Below, in pieces: positions 35,232 to 47,345 of a stretch of DNA of 64,000 nucleotides. A model generated the notes under the pieces. That model saw only the letters and a program-made list of their open reading frames with translations, had not been told where the DNA came from and made no database searches. Within the stretch, counting starts at the first letter, position 1. The number at the start of each line of letters is the position of its first letter. The translations under genes were made by a program, and so were the position numbers. The stretch covers positions 62,001 through 126,000 of the forward strand of contig JAKSZP010014547.1 in the NCBI GenBank assembly GCA_022478985.1. Reading direction: 5' to 3'. Origin of the DNA: Massospora cicadina (taxonomy: Eukaryota > Entomophthoromycota > Entomophthoromycetes > Entomophthorales > Entomophthoraceae).

Positions 35232-36565
35232 TGTCATGAAATTACTAAGATGGATTCCTCCCAATAATATCAGAGTTAGGGTGTTAGTTAGTTAGATGTA
35301 ATTGCTGGCTAGTCGCCTAGTTTGATATTATTTAATGTTACAATAATATTAAATGGTTTAGGTTTGGCGGAGTCTGCATTCACTGCTGATTGCCATTTAT
35401 GGGTCATTGTGGGAATTTCTGATGGAAAGCTGATGGATTCGTTGCCTATTGTTCAATTATGATTCTGGTGATTAATTTAGAGCACTGACGACTCATGCCA
35501 AGGATGTTCAAGAGGTATAATTATATTAATATTTTATATAAATCAACCAGAGACTTGTTCTAAGGATAGGTCAATCTAAACTAACACTTGGTTCATCATC
35601 TTGATGAGGAAGTGGAAAACTCTTACTACGCTGACCTCCACCCCCACTATGCGGATGCCTCAACGCCGTGGCTCTCTGCTCTGGTCTGATACTGTAACCA
35701 ACATCCCATGATTGGGGCGGGCCTTTCTGAGGACCAACCCCCGACCCCTCCTCACCCTCTGCCATGGTGGGTTAGCAGTTTCCGCTTCCCACTTGGTTAG
35801 TAGTTTTATTTTTGTTCATTTTTGGTGTTGTGATTTGGTACTGTCCATCCCCTGGTTGGCGTACCTCGAATAAATTCATAAACTAACATTTGGTGAATCA
35901 GACGAACGGATTATAGGGAATTGCTACCTTTAATGGCTGAAGATTTATTGAAATTCCAGCTTGGATGGCTAAGGGTTTTCATAGGCGCAATAGCCCATAA
36001 GTATAAATAGTCATTCTTCTCTTCAACCAAAGTTCTCTCTTTCGCCCATCTTAATTTAGTTGTTAGTAGTTAGTCTGTTAAATTAGGAGAAGATGGGACT
36101 GGCGAACCTCAACATAGGCGCAAGGTGACGCACCTGTAGTGGCCGATGCTGCTAGCTCCCATACCTCCCTCCTATGAGGAACTGGCAGGAATCTGGCCAA
36201 CTGGCCACCAATGATGATGTGCTGAATGGCTGTCAGCCCTGCGGGGTGCAGCGCTGTAGTGCCATAGCTGCCCAGGATGGGGGGTGGACTCGATGGGGCA
36301 TGCCCAGATGGGTTGGTGAAGGGTCAGGAGGGTGGGGAAGTGCAGAGGTGCTTTGGACACCCAGGATGAGGGCAGGACTTACTGGGGAACACTAAGGACC
36401 CTGGGGCTAAGGCGAAGTCGTTGGTCTGCTGTGTTGGGGGTTGGACGTGGACTTGTAAGGGGTTGGTACGCCTATGAAGGCAAAACAGCAAGGGTCAACC
36501 AGTCTACATTCTGGGTGGCCTGCACACTAGCGGAGCCCGTGGTTCAGAAAAGCAATTTTTTGAAA
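35232..36565 (+). repeat. 3' LTR of element L, interrupted by a LINE-like copy
   Basis: It begins TGTCATGAAATTAC and matches 34,017-35,051. TATAAATAG recurs at 36,002. The insert at 35,593-35,879 breaks the alignment at CTAACA[C/T]TTGGT. Confidence 0.88.
35593..35879 (+). mobile_element. 5'-truncated copy of ORF1-only element C
   Basis: This 287-bp insert is flanked by AAACTAACACTTGGT (35,578-35,592) and AAACTAACATTTGGT (35,880-35,894), a 15-bp target duplication with one mismatch. Its start encodes HPHYADASTPWLSALV, matching HPVDAPTPLLSALI in element C, followed by a similar 3' untranslated part (CTGCCATGGTGGGTTAGCAG; CTGTCCATCCCCTGGTTGGC) and AATAAA. The 5' truncation and target duplication show LINE-type integration. 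It is the innermost layer of the nest. Confidence 0.85.
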
Positions 36566-36570
36566 GTCAT

Positions 36571-38634
36571 ATTAAACGACCTGAAGTTGTCCTGCGTCCC
36601 AGTGTACTTAATGACATAAATGTGTTCAGTAGAACTTTTACTGACCATTTACTCCATTCGAAAGAAGTTTTCAACATACTATTTGCAGCCAATATGAAGA
36701 TCAAGCCAATGAATGCCACTTCTTTAAAAAAGAGTTGTAATGCCTGAGGTTGTCTTTAACTCCAGCGAGCTGCAGCCACAAATACAGGATACAAAGTCAC
36801 TTAGCGGATGGTTATCCTTAGGAGTGTCCAAGGTATCCAAGTGTTTCTTAGAATGGTCAGATACTATTAAAGATTAATATTAGATTTTTTGAGAATTGCT
36901 AAGCCCCTTTTCCATTTGCTGCAGAATCCAAAGAAAATATTCTTATGGATCAAAGAAACTCGAGATTCTTTTGATGAGTTACGCCAGTATCTTAAAGATT
37001 ATCCAGTTTTTAAATATCTGAATTTCAATTGAGAGTTTATAATACAAACTGATGCTTTATTAATGGCAATTGGTGCCATCCTAAGTCAAATGGATGAACT
37101 CAGGGATGAGCATCTGGTGTCCTATGTGAGCCAGACATTATCAGCAGCAGAACTATTGCACCGTTACTTATCATGAATGCCTTATGGTGATTTAAACCTG
37201 TAAACAGTTTTGGGTGTATACCTATGGTATGCACTTTAAAGTGGCGACGGACCACTCCTCCCTTTGCTGGCTGCATAATCTGAAAAAGTTTGAGGGACGT
37301 CTGGCTGACGGGCACTGAAACTTCAAGCTTACAACTTTGAAATCGTACATCAAGTGAGAGCTGCCCAAAAATGTGGACGGTTTATCAAGGTTACCAATGG
37401 TTCAAATGGTACACCTCTGAATGATGAACTATTCCAGCAGATGGTTGATGGAGAATTTTTAACGAGCCCTGAGAAATCCAATATGCGCTTCAAAAGGTGA
37501 TGGGAACACCAAGACTAATGATGGAAAAGTATTTAAGATAATTGATGGAAAAGGACTGCAATTCCCAAAACCGTCAGAACAAGCAGCAATAGTTCAAGCC
37601 ACACATAATGTTTTCGGGTATGGAGGACTGAGGAAGACAACCAGCCATATTCACCAGTATAGTTACTGATAATTCAACTATGATGTGGCCATTTATTTGG
37701 CTTGCTGCGTGGAGTGCCATTTGCATAAACCACACAAGAACACAACTGGATATTGACTGGTCCACTCTGGATTTGCCTGGCATATAGTGTCCATTGAAAA
37801 GATGGGACTACTGAATATGAGCACTGGGGTGTCAAATATATCATAGTTGCAATCAATCATCTAATGAGATGTGGGTCGAGATGAAGGCACTAACAAAAGT
37901 GGATGCTACAAGTACCACGCAACTCATCCTGGATCAAGTTGTATATTGTCAAGGATGCCAAAAAGTCCTGTTGAGCAACAACAGGACTAATTTTACGTCT
38001 CATGTGATCACAGATTGAATGAGATAACCTGGTAACTGAGGAGTTGTCAGTTCCCTACCATCCAGAAACAAATGTACTGGTAGAATGAGTAAATGGAATG
38101 CTGGCCTCGACACTGAGGAAGCTGGTTGCTAAAAAACTTCTGCATGGTTAACCTACCTCAGTTTGTGACATTTTTATACAACATTAGTCACCACACGGCA
38201 ACAGGAAAAACGCTGTTCAAATTGTTGTATGGAAGAAAGCCGCGTTACCACTGATTCTATATTCAGCAGTTGAGCCAACAAAGGATGAGTGCAGAGCAGT
38301 ATCTACTCCTACTATAAACATCCTGATAAAAATGCAATTACAAGCATTTGATATTACCTTGAAGAAAAAGATCTAGACCAATACAACAGATGATAAGGAC
38401 TTCCTGGCATTACACAAATACCATGTAGATGATAGGGTGGCCTATTGAAATATGCAAGGCTTCAAAAGAAGAAACAAATTAAATGTGCTATGGTAATGTC
38501 TGAATGATGTTTTTTTCCAGGCGACAATGGATGCATAATCTATCAAAAACCTCGTGGATGGAAGAATAGTGAACAGGGTCCATGTGAAATAGCTAAAGAA
38601 GTGGATCCAAGAAAAAGATAATGAGAGTGTTCCC
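36571..38634 (+). pseudogene. Element J RT end, RNase H and integrase (broken)
   Basis: Plus strand. RT catalytic box YLNDINVFSRTF at about 36,605-36,640 (YLDD with one Asp changed to Asn). RNase H IQTDALLMAIGAILSQMDE at about 37,042-37,095. Integrase: a His/Cys region ending ACCVECHLH near 37,705, LSNNRTNFTSHV near 37,975-38,005 and SVPYHPETNVLVE near 38,050-38,085. The C-terminal region runs to about 38,630 (IYQKPRGWKNSEQGP). Stops are frequent and several frames are used. It joins the first half of RT across element L. Confidence 0.78.
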
Positions 38635-40670
38635 AAAGGACCGCTGAACCATTAATGATGGTTATGTTCTGACAATTTTTGGTTAAGTCCTAAAAAGGAC
38701 TGATGAACCAAAATACGTGTTTTCTTAAAAAAAACCTCTGAACCATGAAAACTGGCAGGTCAGAGTATACCTAGGAACCAGTTTGGGGGAATAATAAAAA
38801 AGATGGACCGCTGAACCAAGTAAAGGTCATGTACCATAAAAATAATAAAAAAATAAAAAAATTGTTAAAATATGGAAAATAGTAGAAAAAAAATAAAAAA
38901 GAGTATATTCTATATTTTTTATTTGGTATACTCAACTTTAGGGTGATTCCGCCTATGTCATCTCTTGGGGGATGAAGAATTATGACAGAGGAGTAAACAA
39001 GCCATCAAAAATCTATTTGAGAGCAAAGATAGTAACGAATAGACCCACTCAAAGCCAAGTTCTTTGAGCAGAAGATGAGCCTTGAGAGACACAACCAGGA
39101 GAAGTGAAATTGAAATGTCAGTACTAGCCAAACATGATTTAACTTTATTGGGAAGGGAAGCAACAGAAAAGAAAGAGGCAGTTGGCAAATAACCCTGAGT
39201 AATCTCAATATGGCAATGGAGCTGGAAGATTAGTCTTGAGTGCTAGCCACCAGGCTTATCAAGGATGATGGACATGTGGGCTAGCAAGGAACAAGGGATA
39301 TTGGAAGGAAGTTGCCAAATCATCCTCCAATCAGAGCCATAAGGGGGAGATAGCAATGTGAAGTGCCAGATAGAAGGTAGTTGTGCAATAAGCATATGGC
39401 ATAATGAAGGTGATGGCTGCGAGCTCTTTGAAATTCAGAAACAGAATGAACAATGGAAGTTAGGGGAAGCTGGAAACTTAGTGGTCCAACTGTGAAGGAC
39501 TTAGCATGCTAAATGAAGAGCTTAGGCTGCAACCTCTTGATCTAAGATGCTTGAGATAGCGGAGGTGTTCAGAGCCTCAGTATGTGCCTCAGTTACCTTG
39601 TTCCTTAAATATCCATATGGGAGCTCAAAGTGGTCTCAATTATGATAAAAAATTCTTATGAAAGTACTGCTGTTTTGTAAAATTGGCCCAGATGAAAAAT
39701 GAACTCTGGAAGCAAATCAGATTTGGCACAAAATGACTGAATTATACTGGATGGCATTGCTATAATAGCTTGCTGATTATAATGGGATTATCCGCAAAAG
39801 GAGCCATTTCTAGCAAAGTGTCAAAGTCCAATTTGAAAAACAATGAGAGAAGGAGAATAGCTGCAATTTGTTCGAGATATGTTACTCTGGTTTCATCAGG
39901 ATTGGATACTGTCCTTAGTAGTTCAGCAGAAGGACTATCTACATGCATTTGACTTTGAGTATGGGTCCTAAGATACCATAAAAGATATTTCTTTGGGCGT
40001 TACATCTCACTAATTGGAAGATGTGGGAATCTTCAGCAGAAATATTTTCCAGATAATGATGATATTGGGAGTTAACCAAATTCTACATATGAGCTGGATG
40101 AGTCAGGGGATGTCAGACTTTTTTATAATTGTTAATGTGATCCACTTTGGCGTAGATTAAGCTCTAATTTACTCTAATTTTGGTGCAATAATTTTTTATA
40201 TGAGATAAGCTCTTCAAAAAGAAAATAATTAAGGACGATATGAATAAAAAGTTAATAAGAGAAAAATAAACCAGAACAGATCTTATTAATCACTTTTATT
40301 TTTTCCACAAGAAAGACATCAAAGGTAGTAACCTCCTGCCAAATATGAGGAAGGAGGTCAAGTTTAGAGGATGCCAAACTGAGATCCTGAAAATGATGAA
40401 GGGTTGTATGACCTGACCAGGGGAAAACTGATTTCTAAAGCTAACATTGGCACAAAAAAACTGACTAGGCTGACACAACAGTAGGTCATGAGGACTACGC
40501 TCTGAGGAGGCGGCAGTGAGGAGGAAAGGAAGATAACCGCAGGCCAAAGGTTGTCCTGAGAAGCGTTGAGTGCGGAAAGGGCTTAGCTCTGCTAGAATTT
40601 AAGATGTTTTGACATGGCCTGAGGCGGTATTCCCCTGTCCTGATCTTCTTCTTGCTGTAAATCTATGCAA
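38635..40670 (+). other. Unassigned 2-kb region downstream of element J pol
   Basis: I recognise no protein here. The left part holds four or so copies of a short motif AAGGAC(CGC)TGAACCA (38,635-38,651; 38,694-38,710; 38,731-38,744; 38,802-38,818). A block of A-rich DNA follows (38,840-38,930) with an inverted repeat GAGTATA..TATACTC. The remainder (39,000-40,560) has moderate base composition and only short frames on both strands. It may be an untranslated 3' region of J, a degraded third reading frame, or another insert without recognisable ends. It ends at the purine tract before the 3' LTR. Confidence 0.5.
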
Positions 40671-40681
40671 GAGGGAAGATG

Positions 40682-41764
40682 TGTTGGTTTTTCTCACCTT
40701 TACAGTTTTTTAGGTTATCTGCAGGTTCAAAAGGGGATACATCTCACTACAAATGAATTGGATATTTGTTGAATTCAATTTCGGCTTAATAATATCCAAA
40801 GGTTTTTAGGTAATTTGACAAGATCAGATTCATCAGGTTTGTTCCATGTGTCTGCTTAAGATCTTATTAAGCAGAGCTACTGACGAAATTGAGGCATCTG
40901 ATAGTTGATTGTTGATTGAATTTAGGTGCACTAATTGGGATTAAAAGTTATATCACCAACTGATTGAAAATTCAATCAGCAGTTGTTAGGCGAGTGATGC
41001 CGCCTGCAATTAGTGAATTGATCAGTTGTTTTGCGATCTCATATAATGAGTAAAAAGTCCAATTACCTAATCAGATTTTTAGCCATGTGTGATTGGCTTG
41101 CTGTGATTGAGCTAAAATATCAGGGACACGTTATCTGGCTCTTTCCATTATCTGATCTCTGGGATGTACAACAGAGGAATAATTAGCTTTATGGAGAAGA
41201 CCATCCCCATATAGACTTTGAAAGAAAATTCAACGGCAATGCCTGCCATTTCCTTACTGAGGCGCAAACAAGTTGTTGGGAGCCAAATTCCTCTATAAAT
41301 TCCATAATTTGTTGTAATAATAAAGCAGATCTTAATAGCATTAATAAGTCTATGAATCTTCAGTGTATTATAGTTGTAGTACAATAATTGTTGACTCTTT
41401 TGTGTGGTAAAGAGTGAGGATCAGACATCCTTAAAGGAGAAGCAGACTTTTTCAGTAGATCTCCACTGACTCAGCGTGATGAGAACTAAGGCTGGGAACC
41501 TCTGAATCTGAGAGTGGATTAGGTTCATCCAGGATAGGGAAGAAGTCCTTAATTGTCAATATAATCAGTATTTCATGGATCATTCAAAGTTTAGCGTTGG
41601 ACCACTATTTAACTGTATTTACATATTTAACTACAAATAATAGTTTTTATATTATTTTCGCCCATCTATTTATTACTATCAAGTAACGCAAATTGTGCAC
41701 ATAACCAAACCTGTGCAGTTAACTTCTGGAAACGAAAATTATCAACAAAACCCAGTTTTCAACA
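40682..41764 (+). repeat. 3' LTR of element J
   Basis: It starts TGTTGGTTTTTCTCACC and ends GTTTTCAACA. It aligns with 28,475-30,139 apart from solo LTR K in the latter. AAGAGGGAAGATG immediately before it is the polypurine tract. Confidence 0.92.
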
Positions 41765-41769
41765 GGATC

Positions 41770-44700
41770 CAAGTGCTTACTTATGAATTTTCATGAATGA
41801 ACCTTCATATGCAGGTTGTTCATATTGAAAAGAACCAATGAACACACCTTTATCTCATGATCATGGAGGCGTTTACAATATATGAACCAATTCTGACTGC
41901 TAACGGCTTTGATCGCTTTCCTAAACCGGGGATTGAATGCTCTGGATTTGCTACTCATAGTCCGCTGCAGCAGGGACTTCTGTGTGAAGGCATGGGTTAG
42001 GAGAAAATGAAGGGTTATCACCAGCATGGCCGAAAAAATGAGAAAGCCTGGTAGATGTATGGTAGGCATTGTTGTATGTGAATTGTGATAATGGAAGATC
42101 ATGTGCAATAATTATCCTGCACAACAGTGGCGTAACACTGGAGCTATTATTTGAGGTTTAATTGACCTGCTCCATTTTCCTATCAGATAGGGGATAGTAT
42201 GCAGTGAAACAGCATGGCCAATATTCAGGATATCCAGGTGGGTCGTAAAAGATATGCCACAAACTGTAGTTCAGATGCTCATAATTTCCTGAGGCAAACC
42301 AAACATTAAGAAGGCATGCTGCACAAGGAGCTGTTCCATTTCCTCAGAGGTAATAGCAGATGAACATGGTATATACAGTGAAAACTTGATAAAGCGGTCT
42401 ACAACCACCATAATCGCATCAACCTAAATACTTCTAGGAGTCTAGCCGATAAGTTTATAGATGCGGAGGTCTGTTGACCCTCAGCCTGCTGAAGAGGATG
42501 GAGAAGCCAATTCCTACCTGATCTATCAACTTTTCCTGCACTCATGTTACACAACTAGTGATCCCACGGCGAGATATTTTTGGATAACCCCGGCCAATTA
42601 TATATCCGCTTAACCAAGTAAAGGCAGTTTTTGTTGCTTAAGTGACCCACCGCTGGAGGGTCATGATGATCTTAGATCACTTCATTTCAAGTAAGAGGTG
42701 GATACAAAAATTTGGACTTAAGCAAAATCATTACCTCCACTAACAAATAACTAGTTTACTAATGCGTTGGAAGCTCCAGCTAGTCAACCAGTTCCAACCT
42801 CTCCATGTAACCATTTGACCCACTAATACCTGAGAAAATAATAGCACCTCTGGACCCCACTCTGCCACCAAAATCGTGGGAGCAATACTAGAACCTGGGC
42901 TGGAGGTATCAATGTTGTTAGCTCCTGTCCTCCATTATTCGCTGGACTAAAAATGGTTTTACTCAATAAATCATGGAAAACAGCCATGGAACCCTTGAGT
43001 AGATCATACTTAAAATGAAATTGCAGAGGCCACAGTACGAGTGGTCTGGTGATGTTCCAGCTTTTGCAGTATTTGAATACATTAGTCTGACGATCCATCC
43101 AAGGGGTCACTTCATGTCAAATTTTCTGAGGAGGTATTGCCAATGTGTAAGCAACCATGCCTCAGAAAAAGAACTCCTTATCATAGTTAGACCTGAACTG
43201 TTTAGACATAGCAATCTTTTGCATAAGGTAAATGACAAGATAAATCAATCTGTCATATGCTTGAGCAGCACTGCGCCCAGGCAGCTGACAAACCTTCACA
43301 TGCTATGATACAAAGCTTGGTGGTATCAGCATGTTTGATAATGGGAGGTGCCATGAACACCTCCTTAATGGCTTCAAACGCCTGTTGGAATTTATCCATC
43401 CATTAGAATGGAAAATTCTTCCCCATTAAGAGATGCATAGGCGTGACCAGTTTAAAGAGGGTGTGGATATTTTTTTTAAAATTTGGATTGTGCCCATGAA
43501 GCTCTGCAACTGATTCTTGGTGGTAGGGGTGGGCCATGAAAGGATGGCTTAGAGTTGCTGGTAAGAATCACTTAACCATCCTTCAGGTTCACGTTACATA
43601 AGAAGTTAACCTCTTTCTTTGAAAACTCACATGTTTAGGGTTTTATATAGAGGTCATCCCTGAGCAACGCGGCCAGCATCACCTCCAGGTCCTTCTCATT
43701 CTTCTCAGGAGTGGGGGAATGCACAAGGATATCATAAATTTATGTCATCACTCAGGTTAACTAAAGGTTGCTGAGAATGTCATCAATCGTCCATGGGAAT
43801 GTGGCGAAGCGTTTTATAAGTTTAACGGCAGCACCTGGAACTGGAATAATCTCATCTTGTACAAACAGCCATAAGCGATTAAAGGCATTTCACCACCCTA
43901 ATTTTGTTAAATGTGTTCACAAGACCAAGCTTCAAAACACCCATGATTTTTCAATCACCTGGATAATCGTCTGCTTAAGGGGGAGGGGGTAGGGATCATG
44001 AACAATAATATTGTTTAAATGTCAATAGTTCACGAAGGGGTGAAACAATCTTTCAGACTTCTGATCGAAAACTATTGGAGAGAGATTGTAGAGAATGGCC
44101 TAAACACCCATCATAGTGTAAGCATATCATTTAATCACACCTAAGACTTGTATTCCTGCTCTGGTTAATGGTACAGAGGACAATTAGTATTGATTTCATT
44201 TACTGTCAAGAGAAAGGCCAGATCATAATCAGAGTGAGAGGAGAAACAGTTTGTCTTCTTCATATTAAAAATGTCTTTGTACTGGCCCAAGATGGAATGA
44301 AATTCTACCGGCAATGCCATAGAGAAAGAAGTAGAAACAATTGACCACACCACTTCAGCAGGGGAAGAGGTTTTGATAATTGGAAACTCGCCACATGAAT
44401 GAAGATTTTTGACCAACAAAAGATTGGGCTCCAGGTCAATACTAACCTGTTGCCACCATCACCACTCAACCAAAAGGATAACAGGGAATAACAACTCTGG
44501 CAATGCGGTGTACCAATCAGAGAAACCAAATCCATGCACCAAGAATGGTGCGGGGTGTCTCACCATGTAGAAAGTCATTGAGGACAACAATGCATTAAAG
44601 ACTGAGAACCCCTATCTCAAGCTCTAAGTCCAAATCCTTGGCGACCTGAAAGCTCATAAAGTTACTGGCTGCTTCTGTGTCTTAAAAGTCTCAACGGATA

Positions 44701-45000
44701 CCACATGGTAGACTAACTGGATCTTAACAGGTAGCAGAAAGTAATTATTATCGTGTTTAATAGCCACTTTGTGAGACATAACTGGGGGTAGGGGTATTTG
44801 CTGGACCATCTACTGGGTTGTTCTTGGGTGAAGAAACTGTGGTTCCAGCCACCTAAACAACCTATACCTCATTCAGTTGTCCAGTAGACAACAAAGGCAC
44901 CAACATATTCACATACAGAATTTACCCTGGGGTACCAAATTTACCACTTGAACACTATCAATAGAGCACAAAAAGGCATATTGGGGAGGCCAGAAAATGT
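41770..45000 (-). pseudogene. Element H pol: protease, RT, RNase H, integrase (broken)
   Basis: Minus strand, right to left. Protease: DTEAASNFMSFQVAKDLDLE near 44,640-44,690, with the active site D-S/T-G-A altered to DTEA. RT: LNNIIVHDPYPLP near 43,990-44,030, and YDILVHSPTPEKNEKDLEV near 43,690-43,745, the YxDD region with one Asp missing. RNase H/connection at about 42,850-43,100. Integrase C-terminal part: HDHEIKVCSLVLFNMNNLHM near 41,800-41,860. The following residues continue at 28,469 on the other side of element J. Confidence 0.75.
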
Positions 45001-45251
45001 ACGCATAAATGAATAACGCATCCAAACTTGAAATTCATCCAAGCTGGTCAGGGCGTAGGGATAAATAGGGAGCAAGATCTTCTACACGTGATTTTGAGAA
45101 AACCTCGTCATTGTCTGGGCTAGGAGATACTCCTTAACTGTGGCGTAAAAACTACAATTTAAATAAATAAGAAATCTGTTCAAGACATAAGACCAGCGCA
45201 GCACCACACTTACTTGGAAGGGTATAGGACAAGAACTGGGTCACTTCATTA

Positions 45252-46242
45252 TGTCATGGAGCGTACAGACAATAACAAGACTGGCCTGGAACTCAGAAAA
45301 ATGAATTTAAAAGAACCAAACAGAATACCTCTGGTACATCCATAAATACTTCAGAGTGCAAAAAAATTAAGGCAACTGCAAACTGCATCCAGGGATTCCT
45401 AAGATTGTAAATTATACCCATTAGATGCTCAGTGAATTTATTAATTTCACAGATAAAACTGTATTTTTAAGAGGTTCTTTTTCAACTATAATAGCGTAAA
45501 GTAAAAAAACTGGAGTGAAAGTGGAACCTGTCGGTCTTCTGCTTATAAGCTCACCAAAAATAAGGAACATAAACAATTTCATTCACCTTCAGGAATAATT
45601 ACATGATTTGACTATGGCGGATCAACATTTTGAAAATCTCTACTATGTTAGATCAGGCTCAGCCGTGCAACTGACTTAGGATCAAGTTTAACCACCAAAT
45701 TTTCCCTCCCAGCATTATTCCACTTGGTGGATCAGCGATGCTTTATCTAATGAGTGACTGGGTGCGACCATGGCCAGGATTTATATAGCCAGTCCCATTG
45801 ATTAGGGAAGGGGTGTCTTGCACCTGTATCTAACAGAAACAGGCTCGATATTGCCAGCAACATAGGATAATGTCAGTAAGGCTTTAAATTCTTAAACTGA
45901 CTTGATTTATTTATCTTTGTCAAATATCAATTCAATTTTATTGGCAGAACTCAAACCTGATTACTCTTGCGGGGAGAATTGCTGCCTACTTTCTGCTGGT
46001 GATGGCCCCTAGCTGCTGCCACTTCCCAGCGCAAACCCCCAAATCTGCTGGACCAACTCATGGGTGGTTGTCATGTAAACGACGCAATTTTCAAGGATAC
46101 GCCAACACCCACTTCTCATATACCACATGGACTAAGTCGCCCGTGGTGACAAGAGGGACGGCCGTTGCCTTTCTCCACTTCTTGGTACAAAATGGGAATC
46201 TTTCCTAATTAAGCTGCAGGGGTTGTATCACCAAGACTTACA
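45252..46242 (-). repeat. 5' LTR of element H
   Basis: Partner of 27,062-28,031. On the minus strand it begins TGTAAGTCTTG at 46,242. The adjacent interior (45,000-45,251) shows only a possible gag remnant (LDEFQVWMRYSFMRTF) and no clear primer binding site. Confidence 0.9.
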
Positions 46243-47327
46243 GTGATGTATACTGCCTTTCTAATCCTCTGAGGAGTGTTCCCTTTGACTTTTACTCCAA
46301 CTTGTAAATTTCACCACGGCGAGTAATGTTCTTTAAGAGCCTTTAGAGACATCGCAATCTTGACTTAAAGACTTATATGTAACTTCAAATTGTGATGCAT
46401 TTACAATGAGCGTAGCACAACCTTCTTTCACTTTAGGTGAATCCACAGTTCCCGTTACCAATAAAAGCTGAGCTTTAAGGTTTAGTGCGAGGCATAGCGA
46501 CTATTGACTCTTTCTTGCCCATTTTCACATTTATGAACTTCTATTTCATGTTTAGGACATCTTTTTCATTACTGAACTCTGAGAGGAGGTGCTCTTTAAT
46601 TTGGTAAATTTAGTATAGGTTGTAGGCTCACTCTAAAAATCTCTTGAGCTCACCACTCAAAACATCCTTGAATGCAGTGAGACTTTTTTCAGTCACTCGC
46701 ATTATCCATACTATTCATGTACATCTGGTAAAACCAGTAATTGTTCCTTCACCTGATGTTTAAATAGTCTTGAAATAAGATGTGAAATTAGGGTATTCTT
46801 CAATGGTCTTAGCACGTATTATGAGCGGGTGCATGGAATTTTAGTTGAGTGGCAATTCCGGTTTCTCCAAATAGTTTTCTGTCTAGTTGAGGTAAAAATG
46901 GTACCTTATGCAAATGAGCTTTTAACTCGTCTAAACTCTTTTCCTTATTGTACAGAATGGTATTGTGTAGTTCTTTACGCTCTCAATATATGGTTAGAGT
47001 TAAGGTGTATACTCTATTCTCTATCTCAAGTAATAAAATTTGATCTTCTAGATACTTAATGGCAGATTGAAACTTCACTATTGGTGAAAATTCTCTCATT
47101 ATTGTATTATAGGTAATATATGATATTTATTATGTTCTCCTTAACACACTCAAGTTAGTTCCATAGATTGACATTTTTAGTTTAAAGATATAAAGTAACA
47201 ATATGGATTGTTCCCTACTCCTTCTCCAGGAGTTCAGAGGAATCCTTTATGTGGTACACTTCCATATCCACTTCAGCAAACTTCTTATAAGTAATCCCAT
47301 GATCATCACTCTTATCTGATAATGCCA
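46243..47327 (-). pseudogene. Element M gag N-terminal part (broken)
   Basis: It lies between the M primer binding site and the H insertion. Near 47,230-47,310 the minus strand reads SDDHGITYKKFAEVDMEVYH, likely the gag start. Further readable pieces (LLVTGTVDSP near 46,440) have no recognisable domain. It is assigned to gag by position. The knuckle end is at about 26,950. Confidence 0.55.
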
Positions 47328-47345
47328 CCCCTGTAGTGAGCACCA
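47328..47345 (-). other. Primer binding site of element M
   Basis: The minus strand reads TGGTGCTCACTACAGGGGT, a perfect match to the shared site, directly beside the 5' LTR. Confidence 0.85.

Larger units (their letters stand above)
34017..36565 (+). mobile_element. Element L: non-autonomous mini LTR element
   Basis: Two LTRs of about 1,035 bp (34,017-35,051 and 35,232-36,565, the latter with a 302-bp insertion) enclose an interior of only 180 bp. The interior holds a primer binding site (35,053-35,071) and a purine tract before the second LTR (AAGTGGAGGATA), but no gag or pol. Flanks TTCAT (34,012-34,016) and GTCAT (36,566-36,570) match at four of five positions. It interrupts the RT of element J. 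The layout is that of TRIM/LARD-like elements mobilised in trans. Confidence 0.85.
28475..41764 (+). mobile_element. Element J: Ty3/gypsy element carrying several nested inserts
   Basis: LTRs of about 1,083 bp (28,475-30,139, containing solo LTR K, and 40,682-41,764) enclose a plus-strand gag, protease, RT, RNase H and integrase. Flanks GGATT and GGATC match at four of five positions. A primer binding site follows the 5' LTR and a purine tract (AAGAGGGAAGATG) precedes the 3' LTR. Inserts are solo LTR F in the protease and element L in the RT. Removing J restores the element H integrase frame. About 2 kb between integrase and the 3' LTR is unexplained. Confidence 0.9.
27062..46242 (-). mobile_element. 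Element H: Ty3/gypsy element split by element J
   Basis: The LTRs 27,062-28,031 and 45,252-46,242 align throughout. Flanks ATGAT (27,057-27,061) and GTGAT (46,243-46,247) match at four of five positions. A purine tract (AAAAAGGGAAGAGCAA on the minus strand) borders the 3' LTR. Inside are minus-strand protease, RT, RNase H and integrase at 41.8-45.0 kb and the integrase C-terminus at 28.0-28.5 kb, separated by element J. Without J the interior is only about 3.9 kb and most of gag is missing. No convincing copy of the shared primer binding site lies next to its 5' LTR. Confidence 0.88.

Noticed and set aside
34545..36619. Frames on both strands in the G+C-rich LTRs of element L
   Set aside because: The same DNA is a direct-repeat LTR; frames are not conserved between the two copies.
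38840..38935. Origin or centromere-like A-rich block
   Set aside because: It is a single short A-rich stretch with a 7-bp inverted repeat; nothing else supports such a role.
39000..40560. A host gene or env-like frame downstream of element J pol
   Set aside because: Only short frames on both strands, no splice or domain evidence, and the region is bounded by J integrase and the J purine tract.
45225..45251. Primer binding site of element H
   Set aside because: The bases next to the 5' LTR (minus TAATGAAGTGACCCAG) match the shared site too poorly to call.
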